From Paraburkholderia nodosa DSM 21604 (lineage in GTDB: Bacteria; Pseudomonadota; Gammaproteobacteria; Burkholderiales; Burkholderiaceae): 64,000 nucleotides of DNA. The notes under the pieces were generated by a model. The model was not told the origin of the DNA, did not search any database, and worked only from the letters and a program-made list of their open reading frames with translations. The first letter of the stretch is position 1. The number at the start of each line of letters is the position of its first letter. Positions 1 through 9,132 of the stretch are shown here, in pieces. Position numbers and translations under genes: made by a program. The stretch covers positions 248,001-312,000 of the forward strand of contig NZ_JAFA01000002.1 in assembly GCF_000519185.1 (NCBI RefSeq), read 5' to 3'.

Positions 1-1141
1 CCTCCGCACTGCCGAGGTCGGGGCGGTTGTCGGGCGTATTCAGGCCCGCGTGCATCTGCTCCTGCGCGAACGGCGCCTGGCGCCAGCGGAAATACGACAC
101 GCAGCCTGCGCCGTGCGCGAACGCCTCCCAGCTCCACAGGCGCACCATGCCGGGCAGCGGCGCGGGGTTCCAGTGGGCCCAGTTCACGGGGCCGGGCTGC
201 TGCTCCATGACCCAGAACGGCAGCTTCGACATGCCGCGATACACGTCGTGATTGAACGAGGCGAAGTCCGGGTGGCCGGTGCGCAGATAGCGCGCCTTCA
301 CGTCGGGCGCGTACCACTGCTGATCGAGCGCGCCGAGCGGATAGCTGTCCCACGTCGCGACGTCGAGATCGGCGGCGACCTTGTAGTGATCGAACTCCAT
401 GAAGAGTTGCATGAAGTTGTGCGCGATGGGCCGCCCCGGCGAATGCGCGCGCAGGATATCGACCTGCATGCGGTTGTAGCGCTGCACTTCGTCGGAGGCG
501 AAGCGCTGGTAGTCGAGCCGGTGCGACGGATGCGCCTCGGTCACGGTGCCGACGGGCGCCTCGATCTCGTCGAAGCTGCGGTACTCCATGCTCCAGAACA
601 CGGTGCCCCAGGCGGTGTTGAGCGCGTCGATACTGCCGTAGCGCGCCTTGAGCCATTCGCGAAACCGCTGCACCGCCGCCGGCGAGTAGCTGACCACCGT
701 TTGATGGCAGCCGTACTCGTTATCAGTCTGCCAGTACGCGACCGCGGGATGCTGGCCATAACGCGCGGCGACCGCCTCGCAAATGCGCCGCGAAGCTTCG
801 AAATACGCCGGCGACGAAAAGTCGTAGTGCCGCCGCGAGCCGAACCCGCGCACGCGGCCATCGGCACCCACGGGCAGGATGTCCGGATGCTGGTCGATCA
901 GCCACTTGGGCGGCGTGGCCGTGGGCGTGCACATCACCACTTGCAGGCCGGCGGCGCCGAGCGTGTCGATCGCGCGATCGAGCCAGCCCCAGTCGAATTC
1001 GCCGGGCGTGGGCTCGATGCGGCTCCACGCGAACTCGGCGATACGCACCTGCGCGATGCCCAGCGCCTTCATGCGCGCGGCGTCGTCTTTCCACATGGCC
1101 TCCGGCCAGTGCTCCGGGTAATAGCAGACTCCAAGACGCAT
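1..1141 (-). CDS. beta-galactosidase, GH42 family (C-terminal part beyond window)
   Basis: Hydrolyses terminal beta-galactosides in the cytoplasm. The 380 visible residues begin [14 protein letters not shown], typical of the GH42 TIM barrel. The acid/base glutamate lies in [10 protein letters not shown] near residue 145 and the nucleophile glutamate in [11 protein letters not shown] near residue 315, so the catalytic machinery looks intact. The ATG at 1141 has GAGG about 8 bases upstream. The frame runs off the left edge, and GH42 enzymes are usually about 650-700 residues, so roughly half is missing. It follows the MalK-like ATPase by 23 bases on the same strand, so the two are probably cotranscribed. 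Natural substrates could be plant galactans or galacto-oligosaccharides rather than lactose. Confidence 0.9.
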   Translation of the reverse strand, partial: MRLGVCYYPEHWPEAMWKDDAARMKALGIAQVRIAEFAWSRIEPTPGEFDWGWLDRAIDTLGAAGLQVVMCTPTATPPKWLIDQHPDILPVGADGRVRGFGSRRHYDFSSPAYFEASRRICEAVAARYGQHPAVAYWQTDNEYGCHQTVVSYSPAAVQRFREWLKARYGSIDALNTAWGTVFWSMEYRSFDEIEAPVGTVTEAHPSHRLDYQRFASDEVQRYNRMQVDILRAHSPGRPIAHNFMQLFMEFDHYKVAADLDVATWDSYPLGALDQQWYAPDVKARYLRTGHPDFASFNHDVYRGMSKLPFWVMEQQPGPVNWAHWNPAPLPGMVRLWSWEAFAHGAGCVSYFRWRQAPFAQEQMHAGLNTPDNRPDLGSAE

Positions 1142-1164
1142 CCCTGTGTCCTCGTTCGTTGTTG

Positions 1165-2337
1165 TCATGCGGGTTGCTCGGCGGTGGCGAGCGGCGCAAC
1201 GGCGAAGCCGTCTTCCGCGAACAGATGGCAGGCGCTCGGGCTCGCACGGAACTGGGCGGTGTCGCCGCTATGGAGCCGGGCATCGCCTGGCGCCTTGGCG
1301 ACGAGCACTGCCCCACCCGGCTGATCGAGATGCAGATAGCTGTGCTCGCCAAGTTCCTCGACCAGCGTAATGGCACGCGAAATCGTCAAGGCATCCTGAG
1401 CATCGCGCGAGGTGGGCGAGGCAACGCCCTCCACCACCAGTTCGAGATGCTCGGGACGCACGCCGAACGTGACCGGCGCACCCACGGCGAGCCGCGCGCC
1501 CTGCACCGGCAGCCGCACCGTTTCGCCGCTGTCGTCGAGCGTGACGCTCACGCCGATTGCCTCGATGGCCGCCACGCGCGCCGACAGAAAATTCATGCGG
1601 GGCGAGCCGATAAAGCCCGCCACGAAGCGGCTAGCGGGCCGGTGATAAAGCTCGAGCGGCGCACCCACCTGGGCGATGCTGCCATATCGTTCGGTATCCT
1701 GACCGCTATGCAAAAGGACGATCTTGTCGGCGAGCGTCATCGCCTCGATCTGGTCGTGCGTCACGTACACCACGCTCGCCTGCTCGAACTGTCGATGCAG
1801 ACGCGCGATCTCGATACGCGTCTGGCCGCGCAAGGTCGCATCGAGATTGGAAAGCGGCTCGTCGAACAGGAACACGCCGGGCTCGCGCACGATCGCGCGG
1901 CCAATCGCTACGCGCTGCCGCTGGCCGCCCGAAAGCGCCTTGGGGTGACGCTCGAGCAACGCCTCGAGCTGAAGAATGCGTGCGGCTTCGCGCACCTTGC
2001 GATCGATCTCGGCCTTCGGCGTTTTCGCGAGCTTGAGGCCGAACGCCATGTTCTCGTACACGGTCATGTGCGGGAACAGCGCGTAGCTCTGGAACACCAT
2101 GGCCACGCCGCGCTGCGCGGCGCTCACGTCGTTCACGAGCTTGCCGCCGATCGAAATATCGCCGTCGGTCACGTCTTCCAGGCCCGCGATCATGCGCAGC
2201 AGCGTGGACTTGCCGCAGCCCGAAGGGCCGAGGAATACACAGAACTCGTTCCTGCCGATCTCCAGATCGACGTTGCGAATCACCGGCGCATTCTCGCCGT
2301 ATGCCTTCTGAACGCCGCGCAACGAAATGCTCGCCAT
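1165..2337 (-). CDS. ABC sugar importer ATPase, MalK/UgpC family
   Basis: 390-residue nucleotide-binding subunit of a carbohydrate ABC importer. Walker A is GPSGCGKST near residue 38, the signature is LSGGQRQR near residue 136, Walker B is [11 protein letters not shown] near residue 157 and the H-loop histidine is in VTHDQIEAM. The last ~130 residues form the TOBE/OB regulatory tail typical of MalK and UgpC. It lies directly upstream of the GH42 beta-galactosidase, so the transported sugar is probably a galactoside or galacto-oligosaccharide. The partner permeases and binding protein are not visible and may lie left of the window. It is divergent from a LacI regulator. Confidence 0.92.
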   Translation of the reverse strand: MASISLRGVQKAYGENAPVIRNVDLEIGRNEFCVFLGPSGCGKSTLLRMIAGLEDVTDGDISIGGKLVNDVSAAQRGVAMVFQSYALFPHMTVYENMAFGLKLAKTPKAEIDRKVREAARILQLEALLERHPKALSGGQRQRVAIGRAIVREPGVFLFDEPLSNLDATLRGQTRIEIARLHRQFEQASVVYVTHDQIEAMTLADKIVLLHSGQDTERYGSIAQVGAPLELYHRPASRFVAGFIGSPRMNFLSARVAAIEAIGVSVTLDDSGETVRLPVQGARLAVGAPVTFGVRPEHLELVVEGVASPTSRDAQDALTISRAITLVEELGEHSYLHLDQPGGAVLVAKAPGDARLHSGDTAQFRASPSACHLFAEDGFAVAPLATAEQPA

Positions 2338-2373
2338 CGTCCCGTCTCCATGTTCTAATCAGCGCGACACGGA

Positions 2374-2389
2374 GATTAAGCGCTTAATC
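2374..2389. promoter_or_regulatory. perfect 16-bp palindrome, probable LacI-family operator
   Basis: GATTAAGCGCTTAATC is a perfect palindrome with a central CG, the usual shape of LacI/GalR-family operators. It lies 37 bases upstream of the ABC ATPase start and 138 bases upstream of the divergent lacI-type gene, so it probably mediates repression of the ATPase/beta-galactosidase operon. Confidence 0.7.
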
Positions 2390-2404
2390 GGCAGCCCATA
2401 AAAA

Positions 2405-2414
2405 AGCGATCGCT
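2405..2414. promoter_or_regulatory. second short palindrome in the lacI-ABC intergenic region
   Basis: AGCGATCGCT is a perfect 10-bp palindrome 16 bases beyond the 16-bp one, again with a central AT/CG-type core. It could be a secondary operator half or a chance GC-rich palindrome. Confidence 0.35.
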
Positions 2415-2526
2415 GATGCGATCTGGCTGCCTTGTCTCCGATATTCGCTTTGATTGTCGGGCCAATGTTGCAGTGGCCGTCACAATCATGCAAATGTTGA
2501 ATCGCCTTCCCATATTTTGAGATCGC

Positions 2527-3558
2527 ATGCCGACCCTGAACGAAGTCGCGCGCCGCGCCGGCGTCACGCCGGCCACCGTCTCGAACGTCTTGCGCGAGCG
2601 CGGGCGCGTGGGCGAAGCCACGCGCCAACGCGTGCTCGAAGCGGTCGAGGCGCTCGGCTATCGCCCGCATTTGTCGGCACGCGCGCTCGCCGAAGGACGG
2701 CCGCCCACCATCGCGCTCATGGTGTCGAGCATCGCGAACCCGTTCTACCCGGAGTTCGCGCTTGCCGTGGAGAATGCGCTGCGGCGCAGCGGGCGCTTCC
2801 TCATCATCTGCAATACCGATGGCGACCCGCAAACGGGCCGCGCCTACCTCGAACAGATTGCGGGCACGCTCTCGGCGGGCGTGCTCGTGATGAACGCCAA
2901 TCTCGACTTTGCCGACCTGCGCGCCACCGTGCGGCGCGGCGCGCCGGTCGTGCTGTGCATGTGGGAGCGGCCGCTCGACCCGCCGGGCCTGCCGTGCGTG
3001 GCCGTGGACTTTCGGCGCGCGGGGGAGCTTGCCGCGCAGCATTTGCTGACGCTCGGGCATCGGCGCATTGGCGCGATCGTCGGCAGCAAGGTTTCCGGCA
3101 TCCACGCGGCGCGCTATGACGGTTTCGTCGCGGCCATGCAGGCCGCCGGGCTCGATGGCACGGGCGCGCCCGTACGCTATGCGCCGGATACGACGCAGGG
3201 CGGCTACGCAGCCACGCGCGAGTTGCTCGCGCGGCATACCGACCTCACCGCGATCTTCGCGACCAACGACCTGCCCGCGCTCGGCGCGATGCAGGCCGCC
3301 GCCGATCTCGGGCTCGACGTGCCGCGCGAGCTTTCCGTGGTCGGCATCACCGATATTCAGCTGGCACGCGAGTCGCGGCCCGCACTCACGACCGTTGCGG
3401 TCGCAACGGTCGAGGCGGCGGAGCTGGCCGTCGAGTTGCTGACGGAGCTGGTCGAAGCGCCGGATCCGGCCGCTGGCGCGGCCGCGCGCATGTGCGTGGT
3501 CCCGGCGCCGCGGCTGGTCGTGCGGGCTTCGACGGCGGCGCCGCGAGCGAAAGGTTAG
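2527..3558 (+). CDS. LacI-family transcriptional regulator
   Basis: 343 residues. The N-terminal helix-turn-helix is in [20 protein letters not shown], followed by the hinge helix around [10 protein letters not shown], then a periplasmic-binding-protein-like effector domain ([17 protein letters not shown]; later [15 protein letters not shown] and VVGITD). The length is normal for the family. The gene is divergent from the MalK-like ATPase and beta-galactosidase, with a perfect palindrome between them, so it most likely represses that operon until a galactoside-type sugar is bound. The start is the ATG whose product begins MPTLNEV, the usual N-terminus. Confidence 0.92.
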   Translation: MPTLNEVARRAGVTPATVSNVLRERGRVGEATRQRVLEAVEALGYRPHLSARALAEGRPPTIALMVSSIANPFYPEFALAVENALRRSGRFLIICNTDGDPQTGRAYLEQIAGTLSAGVLVMNANLDFADLRATVRRGAPVVLCMWERPLDPPGLPCVAVDFRRAGELAAQHLLTLGHRRIGAIVGSKVSGIHAARYDGFVAAMQAAGLDGTGAPVRYAPDTTQGGYAATRELLARHTDLTAIFATNDLPALGAMQAAADLGLDVPRELSVVGITDIQLARESRPALTTVAVATVEAAELAVELLTELVEAPDPAAGAAARMCVVPAPRLVVRASTAAPRAKG

Positions 3559-3612
3559 CGAAAGAATCGGCGCTCTACCCCCATCCGGCGCAAAGAACCC
3601 ATAAGCAAACCT

Positions 3613-3639
3613 TAAGGTTCCGTTCGATCCATCCGTTAA
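3613..3639 (+). promoter_or_regulatory. candidate sigma-28 (FliA) promoter for the chemoreceptor
   Basis: TAAGGTTC, 11 bases, then TCCGTTAA. Each box matches 6 of 8 positions of the enterobacterial FliA consensus (TAAAGTTT-N11-GCCGATAA), with exact spacing. Transcription from it would start near 3646, which argues that translation starts at the downstream GTG (3708) and not at the ATG at 3645. Not verified experimentally. Confidence 0.5.
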
Positions 3640-3707
3640 ACACGATGGCGCTGCACCTCGGCATCGTCACGAGAAAACAAATCGAAGATGGCTGGAGAAA
3701 AACAAAC

Positions 3708-5489
3708 GTGAAGCGAACAACGTTGAATCAGAAAGCCTGGGGCATCGTCGGGCTGCTGTGGATCTCGCTCGTCGTGCTGGTGGTGGCCAACGCCTTCATG
3801 ACGCGCTCGGGGATGGAGACGGACCGCAAGACCCTGGTCGAGCAGGAGACGCAAACCGCATTGGGCGTGGTCTCGTACTACCAGAAGGAAGCGGCCGCCG
3901 GCCACATGAGCGCCGACGACGCGAAGCGCCTCGCCATCGCCACGCTGCGCGGCACGCGCTATGGCGACGACCAGAGCGGCTACTTCGGCATTTACGACAG
4001 CAACGCCGTGGCGCTGCTCGTGCCGCCCAAGCCGGAGATGGAAGGCAAGAGCCAGGCGAACATGACCGACCCGCGCGGCACGCATGTGGCGCTCGAGATC
4101 GTCAAAAGCTCGTCCACGGGCGGCGACGGCTACAGCAGCTACTGGTGGCCGAAGCCCGGCAAGAGCGCGCCGGTCGAAAAGATCACCTATTCCGCCCTCG
4201 TGCCGGGCTGGGACTGGCACATCTTCACCGGCATCTATACCGACGACATCGACGACGCCTTCCGCAGCGCGCTGATCAGCAACCTCGTGCTCGTGACGGT
4301 GATCGGCGCGGCCGTAACGCTCGGCCTCATGTGGCTCATCGGCACGATCCGCCGCAGTCTTGGCGGCGAGCCGGAATACGCCTCGCAGATCTGCCAGCGC
4401 ATCGCCGAAAACGATCTCACAGCCCATGTGAATCTCGCGCCCGGCGACCAGCACAGCCTGCTCCATTCGATGCAGCAGATGCAGCGTCAGCTGGTCGACA
4501 CCGTGCAGCGCATCCAGACCTCGGCCGAATCGATCACGACGGGCGCCAAGGAAATCGCGGCGGGCAACCTGGACCTTTCCTCGCGTACGGAAGAGCAAGC
4601 CGCCTCGCTCGAGGAAACGGCCGCCAGCATCGAAGAGCTCACGACCACGGTCAAGCACAACACCGACAACGCACGCCAGGGCAACACGCTCGCGGTGAAC
4701 GCTTCGGAAGTCGCCGCGCGCGGCGGCGAAGTCGTGCGCCGCGTGGTCGAAACGATGAACGAGATTTCGAGCAGCTCGCAGCGCGTGGAGCAGATCATCG
4801 GTGTGATCGACGGCATCGCCTTCCAGACCAACATCCTCGCGCTCAACGCGGCCGTGGAAGCGGCGCGCGCGGGCGACCAGGGCCGTGGCTTCGCCGTCGT
4901 GGCGGGCGAAGTGCGCAGCCTCGCACAACGCAGCGCGACCGCCGCCAAGGAGATCAAGGATCTGATCGGGCAGTCGGTGGCGCAGGTGTCGGAAGGCACG
5001 AAGCTCGTCGACGAAGCGGGTAAAACCATCGACGAGGTGGTGGTTTCGGCGCGCCGCGTGGCCGACCTGATGGGCGAAATCGCAGCGGCTTCCGAAGAGC
5101 AGCACACCGGCATCGAGCAGGTGAACCGCGCCGTCGCGCAGATGGACGAAGTGACTCAACAGAATGCGGCGCTGGTGGAGGAAGCATCGGCGGCGGCGCA
5201 GTCGATGGCGGCGCAGTCGAACGGGTTGCGCGATGTCGTGACGGTGTTCCGGATCGGGGCGCAGGCCGAATCGGCGGTTGCGTCTGCGGTGGCAGCGCCT
5301 GCTCAACGCGCACGTGCCGTGCGCCCGGCCGCACCGCCCAAGCGCCCTGCCCCCGCGCGCGAAAAGGCCACGCAAACCAAGCCGGTCCGCAAGGCCGCGA
5401 ACGCAGCACCCGCGGCAACGGCAAAGGCGGCTTCCGCCAGCCCCGTGGCCACCGCGTCTAACGAAGCGGCAGACTGGGAAACCTTCTAA
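3708..5489 (+). CDS. methyl-accepting chemotaxis protein with periplasmic Cache domain
   Basis: About 593 residues. A transmembrane helix (GIVGLLWISLVVLVVANAF) is followed by an sCache_2-type sensor domain (RLAIATLRGTRYGDDQSGYF; GWDWHIFTGIY), a second membrane helix near residue 195, an adaptor region, and the conserved signalling hairpin (IDGIAFQTNILALNAAVEAA). The protein ends in DWETF, like the CheR/CheB-tethering NWETF of Tar and Tsr, preceded by a long Ala/Pro/Lys linker. So it should be a high-abundance-type receptor able to recruit the methyltransferase. I chose the GTG at 3708 because GGAG lies 10 bases upstream; an in-frame ATG at 3645 is the alternative. No che genes are nearby. Confidence 0.93.
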   Translation: MKRTTLNQKAWGIVGLLWISLVVLVVANAFMTRSGMETDRKTLVEQETQTALGVVSYYQKEAAAGHMSADDAKRLAIATLRGTRYGDDQSGYFGIYDSNAVALLVPPKPEMEGKSQANMTDPRGTHVALEIVKSSSTGGDGYSSYWWPKPGKSAPVEKITYSALVPGWDWHIFTGIYTDDIDDAFRSALISNLVLVTVIGAAVTLGLMWLIGTIRRSLGGEPEYASQICQRIAENDLTAHVNLAPGDQHSLLHSMQQMQRQLVDTVQRIQTSAESITTGAKEIAAGNLDLSSRTEEQAASLEETAASIEELTTTVKHNTDNARQGNTLAVNASEVAARGGEVVRRVVETMNEISSSSQRVEQIIGVIDGIAFQTNILALNAAVEAARAGDQGRGFAVVAGEVRSLAQRSATAAKEIKDLIGQSVAQVSEGTKLVDEAGKTIDEVVVSARRVADLMGEIAAASEEQHTGIEQVNRAVAQMDEVTQQNAALVEEASAAAQSMAAQSNGLRDVVTVFRIGAQAESAVASAVAAPAQRARAVRPAAPPKRPAPAREKATQTKPVRKAANAAPAATAKAASASPVATASNEAADWETF

Positions 5490-5507
5490 ACGCGGGTCAG
5501 GAAGTCA

Positions 5508-6491
5508 TCACGCAAGGCGCCCGCCCTCAGCGGGCGCGCCTTGCTCCGCCCGCCACGCGGCAAACGTGATCAACCCGGGCGCAAGTCCCGGATCGCCGAT
5601 ACGAGTCCAGCTCGTATAGGTATCGTCGAGTCCCGGCACCGGCTGCGGCGTGGCGAACTCCACGCGCGACATACCGGGCCGATACGCCTCGTTCGGCCAG
5701 TAAACCGGCATGACGCGGCGCGCCGCCATTTCCTCGCGCAACGCTTCGGGGCCGCCTTCATCGGTCACGACATCGCATTGCGCCGCCCAGTCGTGACTGT
5801 CCCACGCGAGAAACACGCCGGCGTTGCCTTCGGCGTCGAACGTCAGCACGGCATTCTGCTCGGGGCGCCAGTAGTATTCGACGATGCGCTCGCGCTGCGC
5901 GACTTCGTGCAGGACGTCGGCGATGCGCCGGTTCGCGTAGATCGCGCCCACGCCATGCACGCCGATATGGCCGCGCCGCGCGCAGAACTTGCGCTTGGCG
6001 TCGTCGATCGCGCCGCGCAGCTTGCGGGTCATGGCGGGATCGGACTTCTTCACGTAGAAGTCGATCAGCCCCGCGTTGAACGCCTCCACCGCGTGTGATT
6101 CGTCGGCCGTGGCCGTAAGCAGGATGCGCGTGCACGCCACGTCCTTCGCGGCGGCCAGGAAGTCGACGCCGGTCATCTCCGGCATTTCGTAGTCCACGAC
6201 GAGCGCGGCGATATCACCAAAGCGCGCCGCATCGGTCATCACGTCCTCGCCCAGTGCGTTGCCGCCGCGCTTCTCGAACTCCGACCATGCCGCGCCCGCA
6301 GCGGGATTGCGCGCACTCTGCCGCGCCTCGTGCGAAGCGACGAAGGCCAGCGCCTCTCTCGCGCTCGTGAAGTAGCGGTCCGTGCCCGCCCCCGGAAACA
6401 GGCCGCGCAGCGCGTAGAGGAAGTCGGGGCTGTCGTCGAGAAAAACGACGGAGACGGGATGGTAAACCGGCTGTCTGACGATGGAACTCAT
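5508..6491 (-). CDS. response regulator with an uncharacterised C-terminal domain (LqsR-like)
   Basis: 327 residues. The receiver fold is clear: acidic pair D19/D20 in VVFLDDSPD, phosphoacceptor D100 in ALVVDYEMPEMTG, T126 in LLTAT and K148/K149. The acceptor lies about 45 residues later than in a standard receiver because of an insertion rich in Ala, Arg and Glu (about 55-90). The C-terminal ~150 residues match no DNA-binding or enzymatic output domain I recognise. Legionella LqsR likewise has a late acceptor aspartate (recalled as D108) and an unusual output half, and a 7TM kinase lies 0.8 kb away. That kinship is inference. It is convergent with the chemoreceptor. Confidence 0.75.
   Translation of the reverse strand: MSSIVRQPVYHPVSVVFLDDSPDFLYALRGLFPGAGTDRYFTSAREALAFVASHEARQSARNPAAGAAWSEFEKRGGNALGEDVMTDAARFGDIAALVVDYEMPEMTGVDFLAAAKDVACTRILLTATADESHAVEAFNAGLIDFYVKKSDPAMTRKLRGAIDDAKRKFCARRGHIGVHGVGAIYANRRIADVLHEVAQRERIVEYYWRPEQNAVLTFDAEGNAGVFLAWDSHDWAAQCDVVTDEGGPEALREEMAARRVMPVYWPNEAYRPGMSRVEFATPQPVPGLDDTYTSWTRIGDPGLAPGLITFAAWRAEQGAPAEGGRLA
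5512..5543. terminator. GC-rich hairpin between convergent genes
   Basis: GCGCCCGC and GCGGGCGC form an 8-bp perfect stem around the loop CCTCA, extended outward by CAAGG/CCTTG with a small bulge. It sits just after the chemoreceptor stop and overlaps the last codons of the convergent response regulator. There is no strong T-run, so it may be a weak bidirectional terminator. Confidence 0.4.
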
Positions 6492-6787
6492 GCTGGATCT
6501 CGGTAAGCGCGCTGCGCCTCATGCGGCGCGCCCGTCACCTGGAGCGGCACCGCGAGGAAAACATGTCGATTATGCGGCGTGTCGCCTGGACACAGCAACC
6601 CGAAGCCGCAGGTGCGCGGTCAATGAAACCCGCGCAAACGTTATCGCACCCAGCGTGGGTGAACCGGTTTGCGTATGTGGGGGGCACGGTATTGGGTGAA
6701 GAGGAACGCGAAGAGAATGGTGCATGCCTCCATTTCTACGGGGGCACGCGCGGCTGCCGCCTGCAGTCCCTATCTGGAGTCACTCTG
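6492..6787. other. divergent intergenic region, response regulator / thioesterase-like gene
   Basis: About 296 bases without a convincing gene. It must hold the promoters of both flanking genes. An open plus-strand frame continues upstream from 6788, but its product is unlike a protein N-terminus of the family. No clear palindrome was seen. Confidence 0.5.
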
Positions 6788-7285
6788 ATGTACGCACGCG
6801 AATCCATTCCCGCCGTCCTGTCCCGTGGCACCGCCGGATTCTCCGACGAAATCATGGAAGCTACGCCGACCAAAACGTTCCATCACGTCATCGACATTTA
6901 CCTGAAGGACTCGAACGCATTCATGAACACGTATTTCGCCCGCTATTTCGAATGGCAGGGCGTTTGCCGCGAACGCTGGTTTCACGAGTGCATTCACAAC
7001 AATCTGCTCGCCTCGGGCGGCGTGTTCGTCACCAAGCGCGCGCACCAGGAATATGTGCAGGAAACCTTTCCGTTCCAGCGCGTGGATTGCTACCTCAACA
7101 CCTTCCAGGTGCGTCAGTGCTCCGCGTATCTCGTGTTCCGCTTTTGCGTGGACGGACGGCCCGTTTCGCTCGGCTATCAGCAGATTCTCTTCGCCGGCAC
7201 CGACAAGCGCATTCGCCGCTTTCCGCCCGGCATCATCGAGCGCGTGAAGGAATACGAGCTGGTCCTGCCTTCGGGTTCGAACTAA
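6788..7285 (+). CDS. acyl-CoA thioesterase-like (hot-dog fold) protein
   Basis: 165 residues resembling the 4-hydroxybenzoyl-CoA thioesterase/YbgC hot-dog group: MNTYFARYFEWQGVCRERWF near the N-terminus matches the region that normally carries the catalytic Asp. Here the residues are N-T-Y-F, so the usual D-x-N/T arrangement is not obvious and activity is uncertain. The substrate is unknown. The ATG at 6788 has GGAG 8 bases upstream; earlier in-frame starts lack this. It lies between a response regulator and a 7TM kinase that may form one signalling system, so a role in making or removing an acyl or ketone-type signal is a speculative possibility. Confidence 0.6.
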   Translation: MYARESIPAVLSRGTAGFSDEIMEATPTKTFHHVIDIYLKDSNAFMNTYFARYFEWQGVCRERWFHECIHNNLLASGGVFVTKRAHQEYVQETFPFQRVDCYLNTFQVRQCSAYLVFRFCVDGRPVSLGYQQILFAGTDKRIRRFPPGIIERVKEYELVLPSGSN

Positions 7286-7309
7286 GCGTCTTGAACCCGG
7301 CTACATGAA

Positions 7310-8797
7310 CTAGCCCGCGAAATCCTGCCCCGCCGGAAAACGGCGGGGTTTCGCCGGCGCGTCGTGCAGCGCGCGGTCGGCACTCGTGCCGGGCTCGGGC
7401 AGGCGGATCGTGAAGGTGGTGTGCACGTGCGGCTCCGACTCGCAGGCGATCGTGCCGCCCAGCGCCTCGGCCACGCGGCGGCAAAACGTGAGGCCCATGC
7501 CGGCGCCCCGCCCATGCGCCTTGGTCGAATAAAACGGATCGAATACGCGCGGCAGGATATCGGCGGGAATGCCGCAGCCGTTGTCGGTAAAGCGCAGCAC
7601 GCAAAAGCCCGCTTCGCTCGTTGCGCCGATCTCCACGCGGCCCACGTAATCGCTCACCTTGTCGCTCCTTTCGGCCATTTCCGCGTGAATCGCGAAGAGC
7701 GCGTTCTTGAGCAGATTGAAAAGCACGAACACGACGAGCGAATCCGAGCCCGAGAAACTCAGTTGCGCGTCCATGGGGGCCACCTCCACCATGTCGCGCT
7801 CGCCGGTGCGGAATGGAAAACGCTCGAGCGCGGCATTCACGCAGGAGCGCACCGGGTAGGTCTCGAAGCTGCGGCGGTCGAGCCGGTCGAGCGTGAACGA
7901 AGCCAGCGACATTTCGACCACGGTGCTCGTGCTGTCCACCTGACGGCGTATCGAGGTGGCGAGCGAGGAAAGGCGCTCCGACTGACCGGGGTAGAGTCCG
8001 TCCACGCACAACTGGTGCTGCACGGCCAGCTGGTAGCCGCGCATGAGTTCGGGCAGCACGTTGCCGATTTCCTCGGCATGCATGCCGATGGCCGCGAGCG
8101 GCGTAGCGACCTCGTGCGCCACCGTGGCCGCGATGAGGTACGGGCGCATGAGGCCGTAGCGCACGATCGTGACCGCCAGAATGCCAAGGCTTACCGCGAT
8201 GAACACCGCGCCCACGGGATAGAACGCGAGCCCGTAATTCACGGCGTAATCGGTGGCGGCGAGCGCATACAGGCCGAGGCTCACGAAGCACAGGTCGAGC
8301 AGCTTGCGGCGGTCGTGCGCCTGCGTCTGGCCGCGCGCGACGTACAGCAGCCAGGCGCTGCGGCATGCGAGCAGCACGGTCTGCGCCACATGCACGGGAT
8401 GCAGCATGCCCGCCTTCGGATACTTGCCGAAGAAGAACGTGCCGTAGCCGTCCACGACGGTATCGCTCAACAACAGCAGCGCCGCGAGCAGCACGCTGAG
8501 CAGATACGAGGCGATGAGGAGCGGGCGTTCGCCGCGCCGGGCGCTCACTTCGGTCACGAAGTGATAGAACGTGGTGGGCAGAAAGAGGATGAATAAGTAG
8601 CCGGCCTTGACGAGCACGGCGGACAGTTCGGGGTCGGACGTCTGGAACAGAAAGGCCCAGGTGCCCTGCCAGAAGAACGTGGTCGCGCACATCAGGGCGA
8701 ACGGCACCGAGAGGCGCGTGAAGCCCTCAGTCAGGAGCACGTAGACGCCGAATCCGAGAAATAATGCGGACACGAACGCTGGCAGGATCGAATACAT
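7310..8797 (-). CDS. seven-transmembrane sensor histidine kinase (CqsS/LqsS-like)
   Basis: 495 residues. Six or seven hydrophobic segments fill residues 1-215, with an FFGKYPKAG-type loop seen in 7TM sensor kinases. The phosphoacceptor H228 in ATVAHEVATPLAAI follows directly, with no HAMP or PAS domain between. The ATPase domain has an N-box (LLKNALFAI), G1 (DNGCGIP), F-box (VFDPFYSTK) and G2 (GAGMGL). Kinases of this layout include CqsS and LqsS, which sense alpha-hydroxyketone autoinducers; assignment to them is inference. The start at 8797 puts the first membrane helix at the N-terminus; longer in-frame starts add a non-conserved 106 residues. No autoinducer synthase gene is nearby. Confidence 0.85.
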   Translation of the reverse strand: MYSILPAFVSALFLGFGVYVLLTEGFTRLSVPFALMCATTFFWQGTWAFLFQTSDPELSAVLVKAGYLFILFLPTTFYHFVTEVSARRGERPLLIASYLLSVLLAALLLLSDTVVDGYGTFFFGKYPKAGMLHPVHVAQTVLLACRSAWLLYVARGQTQAHDRRKLLDLCFVSLGLYALAATDYAVNYGLAFYPVGAVFIAVSLGILAVTIVRYGLMRPYLIAATVAHEVATPLAAIGMHAEEIGNVLPELMRGYQLAVQHQLCVDGLYPGQSERLSSLATSIRRQVDSTSTVVEMSLASFTLDRLDRRSFETYPVRSCVNAALERFPFRTGERDMVEVAPMDAQLSFSGSDSLVVFVLFNLLKNALFAIHAEMAERSDKVSDYVGRVEIGATSEAGFCVLRFTDNGCGIPADILPRVFDPFYSTKAHGRGAGMGLTFCRRVAEALGGTIACESEPHVHTTFTIRLPEPGTSADRALHDAPAKPRRFPAGQDFAG

Positions 8798-9132
8798 AGT
8801 CTGTCGCGTGGGTTCTTGTTCTACCGACCTGGTTGGCGCGGCGCGTTCCCAGCAGCGTCCCCGTGCGCCCAATGTGCGATTCGCGGGCCGGATCTCGCCG
8901 CCAGATGCAGGGCGCATGAAATGCGCGCCGATCGAATCGATTTTGCCGATTATCGCCGCTAATCCCTTGTCGCGGCGAAATTTTGCCGGTTTCGGCGACG
9001 CCGCCATGCGCCGCGAATCGCCGCTGGCCCAATTTCGGTCGAATTGGCAGAAAACCACGGCATCCGTCGATTGAGGACAACCCTGGCGCCGCCCAGAATA
9101 GAGCTCATCACCCACCCCGACGGAGCACCCTC
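8798..9132. promoter_or_regulatory. divergent promoter region, kinase / HD gene
   Basis: 335 bases without a supportable gene. It contains the inverted repeat CCAATT-N7-AATTGG at 9029-9047, which is the only notable symmetric element and lies 86 bases before the HD gene. Both flanking genes should start here. Confidence 0.45.

Noticed and set aside
50..1324. 424-codon plus-strand open frame opposite the beta-galactosidase
   Set aside because: It is antisense to a gene with clear GH42 catalytic motifs. High GC makes long spurious frames common here.
3636..5375. 579-codon minus-strand frame opposite the chemoreceptor
   Set aside because: The product is low-complexity Arg/His-rich sequence with no family resemblance; the other strand has full chemoreceptor motifs.
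6521..6787. N-terminal extension of the thioesterase-like protein
   Set aside because: The extra 89 residues do not resemble the hot-dog family, and the ATG at 6788 has a well-placed GGAG.
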